DNA of 33,179 nucleotides from Laetiporus sulphureus 93-53 (Eukaryota > Basidiomycota > Agaricomycetes > Polyporales > Laetiporaceae), in contig NW_024468567.1 in assembly GCF_001632365.1 (NCBI RefSeq), forward strand, positions 1 to 33,179, written 5' to 3'. The notes beneath the pieces are model-generated. The model did not search any database and had not been told where the DNA came from. It saw nothing but the letters and a program-made list of their open reading frames with translations. The position numbers were made by a program, and so were the translations under genes. Shown one piece after another: positions 27,428 to 33,179 of this stretch. Each line of letters starts with the position of its first letter. Position 1 is the first letter of the stretch.

Positions 27428-29137
27428 ATGTCCGCTATAAGCACCCAACAAGTGACTGCCAGCGAATCGACCATGGAGGGCATAGGTGTAGAGCGAACTC
27501 CTCTGGGAGGGTCTCCACCGCCAGCGAGCACGATGACGTCGGCCCCAGCGCCGACGCCCCCGCACCCGCCGGTCCACAATAATATGCGCGACACCATTAG
27601 GTCTCTGCGCAACAATCTGAGTGACCTTGCTGTCGGCATGCAGCGCATTATCGAAGGCCCCTACGAGGCCGAGGCATATTCCGACGAGTTCGAGAACTGC
27701 GCTGTCGCGCTCACTACCTGCCTTCGCGACTTCCACAACGCTCTCATGCGTGACTCCCTCATCATCGACACCGAGGCTGGTGCCCAGATCATGCAACTCT
27801 ACCAGGCTCTCTTCCATCAGCAGCTCGCCAGCGCAGCCATCCTTCTCGACAGCGACACACTCATGGACGAGGTTCCATGCACCCGCCCGTGCACGGAAGG
27901 CGCCCTCCCTGTCGGCATCGACATGCAGGCTGCCCTGACTAAGGCCATCGAGGACGGCGTTCACATGGCAACGTCAGCCATCAACACGCAGCTGTCGGCT
28001 ATCGAGGCCCAGCTAGTACGCAGGGGTCCGCTGCCACACCCTCCTCAGGCCCCTGAGGGACCGCGACCCCAACTGCCAGTCCGTACTGGTCATCAACGTG
28101 CCCCCACCACCCACTCCAGTACTGCTGCCCCTGCAGCGCAGCCTATGATGCAGCCTGAGACGCAGGCCCCGAATGCCCCAACCATGGCACAGGTGGCCGC
28201 CAAGAACCACGAGAAGTGCTACGTCCTTCTCATTACCCCCGAGCAGCATGCCGCCATCGAGGCAGGGGGTACCATGCCCCAATGGTATGCTAAGGTCCAT
28301 ACACGCCTGCGCGAGACCCCCGTGTGGGCCAAGGTACGTTTTCTCGGTCTCCGCTTCGCTGGACCAACCAAGGTCCAAGCGGTTTTCTCGCATGATTCCC
28401 CGGATGCGCTCATCAAGGAGTGTCTCCGGCCCATACGGCACATCTTGGAAGTCGTCCCGCATGCCACCTCCCCCGCGCCAGACCCGCGTGAGCATGCATC
28501 CGCACCGCCGGACTTCTGCCCTCTCGTTCCTGTTACGAAACTATTCATCCCGAGCTGCCCGCTGCGTCATCCCAACACGGGATTGTTACTCACTGAGGAG
28601 GAAATCATGGCAGAACTACGCCGTAATGCTATGTTTTCATCTGTTCACTTCAACAGTTTACCCAGTTTCGTTGTGCCTAAGGAACATCGCGAGCAGCTCG
28701 GGAAGTCCTCTATTATCATCTCCATTGAGGATGCCCATCGCGACTACTGTGCGCGTAACCTCCTTGAACGTGACAACCGCGGTGATGCTGCTGCTTTCCT
28801 TTGGTTCTATGGCTCCCGCATCACTGTAAAGAAGTCGAAAGATCATCCCGTTTTCTGTCAATGCACTCGTTGCTGGCGCCTCACGCATCTCGAAAGTCAC
28901 TGCAAGAAGCGGGCGCCTGTGTGCCGCTTCTGTGGAAAGACTGACCACACATCCGATATGCATCGGCAGGCATGCCTTGTCTGCAATCATGAGGCTCACC
29001 CGGCTGACCAGCCTTGCGAGTCTGACCACTATTTCTGTGTCGTCTGTGGCACCAACGGTCACAGTGCTGCCGACACCACCTGCCCTGCGTGGAAAGATTA
29101 CCGCATTCCCATCTCGCGCACCAACCCCTCATCATGA
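27428..29137 (+). CDS. LINE ORF1 (Gag-like, zinc-knuckle protein)
   Basis: A 569-aa uninterrupted frame. The N-terminal ~50 residues are Pro/Ser/Thr-rich. A helical region of about 60-200 follows (RSLRNNLSDLAVGMQRI...), then a Pro/Gln-rich linker, and a central fold around VKFLGLRF-like residues that resembles the RNA-recognition region of LINE ORF1 proteins. The C-terminus has three cysteine-histidine knuckles: CTRCWRLTHLESHC (CX2CX4HX4C), CRFCGKTDH...C and CVVCGTNGHSAADTTC. It would bind element RNA to form the retrotransposition particle. Unlike ORF2 it has no stop codon. Its TGA stop overlaps the ORF2 ATG. Codon use is C-rich like the neighbouring ORF2. Confidence 0.88.
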   Translation: MSAISTQQVTASESTMEGIGVERTPLGGSPPPASTMTSAPAPTPPHPPVHNNMRDTIRSLRNNLSDLAVGMQRIIEGPYEAEAYSDEFENCAVALTTCLRDFHNALMRDSLIIDTEAGAQIMQLYQALFHQQLASAAILLDSDTLMDEVPCTRPCTEGALPVGIDMQAALTKAIEDGVHMATSAINTQLSAIEAQLVRRGPLPHPPQAPEGPRPQLPVRTGHQRAPTTHSSTAAPAAQPMMQPETQAPNAPTMAQVAAKNHEKCYVLLITPEQHAAIEAGGTMPQWYAKVHTRLRETPVWAKVRFLGLRFAGPTKVQAVFSHDSPDALIKECLRPIRHILEVVPHATSPAPDPREHASAPPDFCPLVPVTKLFIPSCPLRHPNTGLLLTEEEIMAELRRNAMFSSVHFNSLPSFVVPKEHREQLGKSSIIISIEDAHRDYCARNLLERDNRGDAAAFLWFYGSRITVKKSKDHPVFCQCTRCWRLTHLESHCKKRAPVCRFCGKTDHTSDMHRQACLVCNHEAHPADQPCESDHYFCVVCGTNGHSAADTTCPAWKDYRIPISRTNPSS

Positions 29138-32100
29138 ATATCACAACCGCTCATTTGAATGTGGCCCGGTCCAATCCACGCGTCCACGGCTTCGTTTCTT
29201 CCACTTCCTACGATATCTATTTTCTTCAAGAACCGTGGTGAGGGCAAATCGGCATCGATACCCCCCATGGCTCTGAGTCAGGCACTACTGTTTATGGTCA
29301 TGTCAATGTCTGGCCCTACGGCCTGGATGCCTATCATTTCCCCTCCACCTCTGTGCTGCCGTGACCCCGAGCCAGCATCCTAGTCCGGCGCGTACTCTTA
29401 AACACTTATCACATATTCATGTGTACCGACCTGGTGTCAGACCCGGATGTGGTCATCCTTCATTTTGTTTCCCGCTCTGATCCCACCCATGATTTCTTCG
29501 TGGTCAACTGCTATAACGAAGGCTCGCGAGCCCAACACCGTGTTCTGCCCACTCTCTATGATATCTCTTTCCCACCACGAGCGAACCTCCTTGTCACCGG
29601 AGATTTTAATCTCCACCACCCCCTATGGTTATGGACCAGACGGGCCTCCCGCTCTGCTTTCACTGCCTCCACCACTTTCGCTGGGTGGCTAGAGCGCGAG
29701 TCGCTTGAAATTCTTAATGACCTCGATCAACCCACCCACATGGTGAATGGTGACCTGCTCTCGGGCACCATCATCGATCTGGTTTGCGTGACCTCCAGTG
29801 TGCACTTTCACATTCACGGAGTCGCTGCTACTCCCACATCCTTTGAATCTGACCACGCTCTACTAACCTCTACTCTCTCTCACGTTGCCCACCCCGTAGA
29901 CGTCGACCTTGGTTTTCGAGTTGACGTGTCCAAACGGGATGACTGGAACACGTGCCTTGCCTGCAAGCTGGCACTGTCCCCACCACCGGCCACCTATACC
30001 ACCAATGACGACCTCGAAGTGGGCGCTCAGGCTCTGCTGCGAGCAATGATCGTGGCCTGCCACGAAGTATTTCCCCGACGCATACATGCTCACTGGACCT
30101 CCCAGCTCTGGTGGAACGATGCATGCGACACTGCCCGCGCAGGTGTCCAGGTGGCTCATACTTGTGAGGAGAGGCGAGAAGCCAAAGTCACACTCTCGGC
30201 CATCATTCGACAAGCTCGGAAGGACTGGACTCGGGAGGCAGTCGCGCGACTCCAGCACACCAACCCCTGGCAGCTCACCTCCTGGACCAAAGGAGTGCGG
30301 GCACCCCCACTACCTGTCATCCGCACGGACGGGGAGACTGGTTCTCTCCCTGCTGACGCGGGTCGTCTACTCACGCGTTTCTATTTTCCAGCGTCTCCGC
30401 CTTTGCCTGATCTGCCCCCTCTCTTTACCTCTACACCTCCGGCAGCGTGCCCAGACTGCCCCCTCCTTGTCACTGAAGTAACTGCTGCCATCGAGGCTAC
30501 ATCTAACTATTCAGCACCTGGCATCTCCCGGGTGTCATGGCGGCTCCTGAAATGGGTTTGGCGGTCTGGTGCGCGTCATACTCTTTTCCTTTTTCTATCC
30601 TCTTCTTTGTGCCTGGGTTACCTCTCCGCCCCACTTCGGGCTGCGGCGGTTGTGTACTTGCCCAAACCGGGCAAGGCAGATTACACTGCACCCAAGTTCC
30701 ACTGACCAATTGCGCTCTTAGAAACCCTGAGCAAGGTCCTAGAAAAAGTGGTTGCTGCCCGTTTCAACTTTCAAATCGGTGCTCACAATCTTGTGCCCGG
30801 CTCGCAGTTTGGTGGGCGGGGCCAACACTCCGTCGTGGATGTGGGAGTCACTCTGATGCACCGTGTACGCACCGCATGGGAAAACGGTTTCTCCGCTACC
30901 TTACTGTGTATGGACGTCGAAGGCTATTACAATAACATTCGCCACGACGTCCTTCACTCTGCTCTCCTTTCTTTGGGCTTCCCCACAAATGAGGTCCTAT
31001 GAACCATGTCATTTCTTTTCTCACGCACCGTGCAGCCCAAACTCAATTCCGAGCTGGGTCCGTCATACCACGTCGCTGCGCTAGGCATCCCACAGAGATC
31101 GCCTCTGTTGCCAGTCCTCTCTACTATATACTCTTCCCCGCTGTATGTGAACCTTGATCCATTCGCGCACCCCCAGCAGTCTATGGTGGGCTACATAGAC
31201 GATTTTGCCCTCCTTATTGTTTCTCCCTCACTGAACGAGAACACTGCCATCATCCAACGCACTCTACCTAGTGTGGGCACCACGCTTCACCAGCTTGGGC
31301 TGACCATTGACATGGCGAAAACTGAGCTTATGCACTTTACCTCTCCGAGATGCTCCCTTGACGTCAACCCCCCCCTGCGGGTTCAGTGGGATGGGCGGGA
31401 TCTCACCATTCAACCTGCTTCATATTTGCGCTGGCTCGGCATCTGGTATGACTGACGCCTAACCTTCACCTACCACATTCGAGTCATGGCAGCCCGGGCT
31501 TCATCCCGTGTTGCCGCTTTCCGCATGCTCGCCAACACACAGCGAGGCATGACGGTCGCGCAAGCCCGTTTGCTATACCTTACCACCATCCTTCCCATTC
31601 TCACCTTTGGTAGCCCTGTGTGGTATAACCTGCAGGGCCCACGCTCACTCTTTCAACCTTTGCAACAGGTACAAAACAACGCACTGCGGTGGTTTATGGG
31701 AGCATGGCGGTCTACCCCCCACCATGTCCTCAACCTAATATCCAGCGTCCTGCCGATGAGACACCAGCTCGACGAGCTCAACGGCCTTGCCGCTGCTCGC
31801 CTCCTCACCCTCTCGGAGTCCCACCCAGTGACCCACTGCCTGGCGGCCAACCGCGCTGCCCACCCACCCAATTTCTCCCTCCTCAACCCCACCGTGCCTA
31901 TCCGCCACGGCACCAGCGCGGTGGATGTGCTCGAACAAACCCTGTCCAAGTGAGCGGCGCACCTTCTCCCCTGGTTGCAGCCACCCTGGGATCCTGCGCA
32001 TCCGTGGGATGAGAGGGTTCACGTCTGCGTCCCTCCGCCTACCAAAGATGGCTCCAAGGAGTACCTACACTCATTTTTCTTCCCTCTTTTGCACTCTTCC

Positions 32101-33069
32101 ATCCCTCTCCCTGATGCCCTATGGGTCTTCACCGACGGCTCCCAGATCACCCAGCCTGACCCCGTCCCACGGAACCGACGAGCAGGTGCAGGTGCGTGTA
32201 TCATTCACCAGGGTGCGATAAAGTACGAGCGGGCTTGAGGCATGGGTCACCAGGCTGAGGTGTATGACGCAGAACTCTTCGCAATGGCGGCGGTCGCCAG
32301 CCGCTTTGCCAGTTTTCTGGTGACCTACCCCATGATTACTCACATTTACCTCTGCACGGACAACCGTGCTGCCTTGTCCAATGTCCTGTCGCTGAGCCCA
32401 CACAGTGGCCAGCCATTTTCCCTTCGCTTTCGCGCACTTCTCGCTCCTCTCATAGAGCAATACCCACTTTTGAACATTTCGCTGCTATGGGTTCCCGGGC
32501 ATACGGGTGTACTGGGTAACGAGGTGGCAGACCGGCTAGCCAAAGAAGGCATGTCCCTACCTGATAGTGTCCTACCCACCTTAACGTGGGTTCAGCGCTG
32601 GGCGCGTGAGCGAGCAACCACCTCCTGGCAAACTGAGTTCCATTACACCGATCGACCCACTGCAATACGGTCCTCGTGGCCATCCCTGCCTTCCCAGACG
32701 CTACACCCCGTTTTCACTTCTAAATATTATGAACGCGACGTTGAAGCCAGGTTAACCCAAGCCTTAACGGGCTACGGCTACCTGGCCCCTTACTTCTCTT
32801 CTCGCTTTGGGACGGCGGGCCCCACTCATCACTTCCATGGCACACCCTGTGTATGCGATCTAACCACCCCCAGCACCCGCACCCACGTCATGCTGCGCTG
32901 CCCGAGGCATGCGCACGCAAGGCACCTGCTCTTCCGGAACCCCAAGCCCACCCTCCTGGATTTACGTCAGCTTTGGCACCACCCCACCAGCCTTCATCGC
33001 CTCATCACTTTCATTTCTACTACACCCGTCTTCTCCGCCGTGGCCCTCGCGCCCCCGGACCCTGGCTGA
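29134..33069 (+). pseudogene. LINE ORF2: endonuclease, reverse transcriptase, RNase H; seven in-frame TGA
   Basis: A single frame of 1,312 codons runs from the ATG at 29134 to the TGA at 33067, broken by TGA at 29239, 29362, 30703, 31000, 31453, 31951 and 32236, with no frameshift. Endonuclease signs: LQEPW, GDFNLHHPLW and ESDHALL. Reverse transcriptase signs: LPKPGK, the PIALLETLSKVLE block, MDVEGYYNNI, GIPQ and the active-site YIDD (about 31195-31206). RNase H signs: FTDGSQ, DAELFA, CTDNRAA and PGHTGVLGNEVADRLAKEG, with all four acidic positions kept. A final C-x-C...H...C segment (VCDLTTPSTRTHVMLRC) resembles the terminal knuckle of such ORF2 proteins. The conserved Gly after GIPQ is Arg here. 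Non-functional as written. Confidence 0.9.
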
Positions 33070-33179
33070 TACGCCTTACCCTCGTGGCACTTATGTGACC
33101 AATCCCTTTATTTACTCATAGTCTACACGTCGACACTTCCTCGTGCGATTTCACTCCTGTATTTACACCCTTCCAACTG

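Larger units (their letters stand above)
27412..33179 (+). mobile_element. LINE (fungal Tad-like non-LTR retrotransposon), 3' end beyond window
   Basis: A two-ORF non-LTR element with an ORF1 carrying zinc knuckles and an ORF2 with apurinic-type endonuclease, reverse transcriptase and RNase H, the arrangement of the fungal Tad-type clade. ORF1 starts only about 16 bp after the junction with gypsy sequence, after a pyrimidine-rich CTTCTTTTTCTCG, so the copy is nearly full length at its 5' end or has a very short leader. A 110-bp 3' untranslated stretch follows ORF2, and the poly-A or repeat tail lies outside the window. Clade assignment is by domain order, not by phylogeny. Confidence 0.88.

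Noticed and set aside
26573..27964. 463-codon minus-strand frame as a gene
   Set aside because: It runs antisense across the LINE ORF1 start and in another frame through the gypsy integrase; it is low-complexity and matches neither element's coding frame.
23115..33069. TGA reassigned to tryptophan or arginine
   Set aside because: RPS17, the amidase, UBC2-neighbour genes, the MCT-like transporter, the sugar symporter and YAH1 all end in TGA at the expected family C-terminus, so TGA is a normal stop in this genome.
1..33179. Secondary-metabolite or resistance gene cluster
   Set aside because: No synthase, P450, regulator or toxin gene is present; the genes are mainly housekeeping and transporters.
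1..33179. tRNA genes
   Set aside because: Eye scan for GGTTCGANNCC-type B boxes with matching acceptor stems found only coding-sequence coincidences.

Overview
The window is nuclear DNA of a filamentous basidiomycete, most likely an Agaricomycete. The evidence is very intron-dense genes (up to 13 exons), introns mostly 39-102 bp with GT/GC...AG ends, intergenic gaps of a few hundred bases, mitochondrial leaders on eukaryotic housekeeping proteins, and degenerate fungal Ty3/gypsy and LINE retroelements. The species cannot be named from the sequence alone. All exon models were built by hand from splice sites, reading-phase arithmetic and remembered family conservation; no alignment was run.

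Layout: 1-1894 holds no gene I can defend. At 1895-3792 lies a divergent ribosomal-protein pair, RPS17/eS17 (minus) and RPS22/uS8 (plus); a long RPS22 intron folds like an H/ACA snoRNA. DGK1 (CTP-dependent diacylglycerol kinase, 4096-5311) converges on UBC2/RAD6 (minus, 5588-6201). UBC2 diverges from a secreted amidase-signature protein (6567-8804), which is followed by a mitochondrial J-domain protein (8922-9776), an unrecognised type I membrane protein (9929-11308), a Spo7/NEP1-R1-like subunit (11490-12547) and a monocarboxylate-transporter-like MFS protein (12939-14772). After a 1.4-kb gap come a 13-exon sucrose/GPH-type transporter (minus, 16222-18989), ETF-ubiquinone oxidoreductase (19149-21653), mitochondrial ferredoxin YAH1 (minus, 21795-22770) and an SRPK-like kinase with one in-frame TGA (23115-24616).

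From about 25.6 kb to the end the window is transposon. A minus-strand Ty3/gypsy chromovirus 3' end (LTR, polypurine tract, chromodomain, integrase fragment) is cut off at about 27.41 kb by a plus-strand LINE. The LINE has an intact ORF1 with zinc knuckles and an ORF2 (endonuclease, reverse transcriptase, RNase H) broken by seven in-frame TGA codons but no frameshift.

Functional links: DGK1 and Spo7 act on opposite sides of the phosphatidate/diacylglycerol balance and sit 6 kb apart. ETF-QO (a 4Fe-4S flavoprotein) is tail-to-tail with YAH1, the ferredoxin that feeds electrons to Fe-S cluster assembly. No prokaryote-like operon, CRISPR array or secondary-metabolite cluster is present. The points most worth a second look are the RPS22 intronic snoRNA candidate, the kinase with a stop at a conserved Trp, the TGA-only decay of the LINE, and the nested transposon structure.
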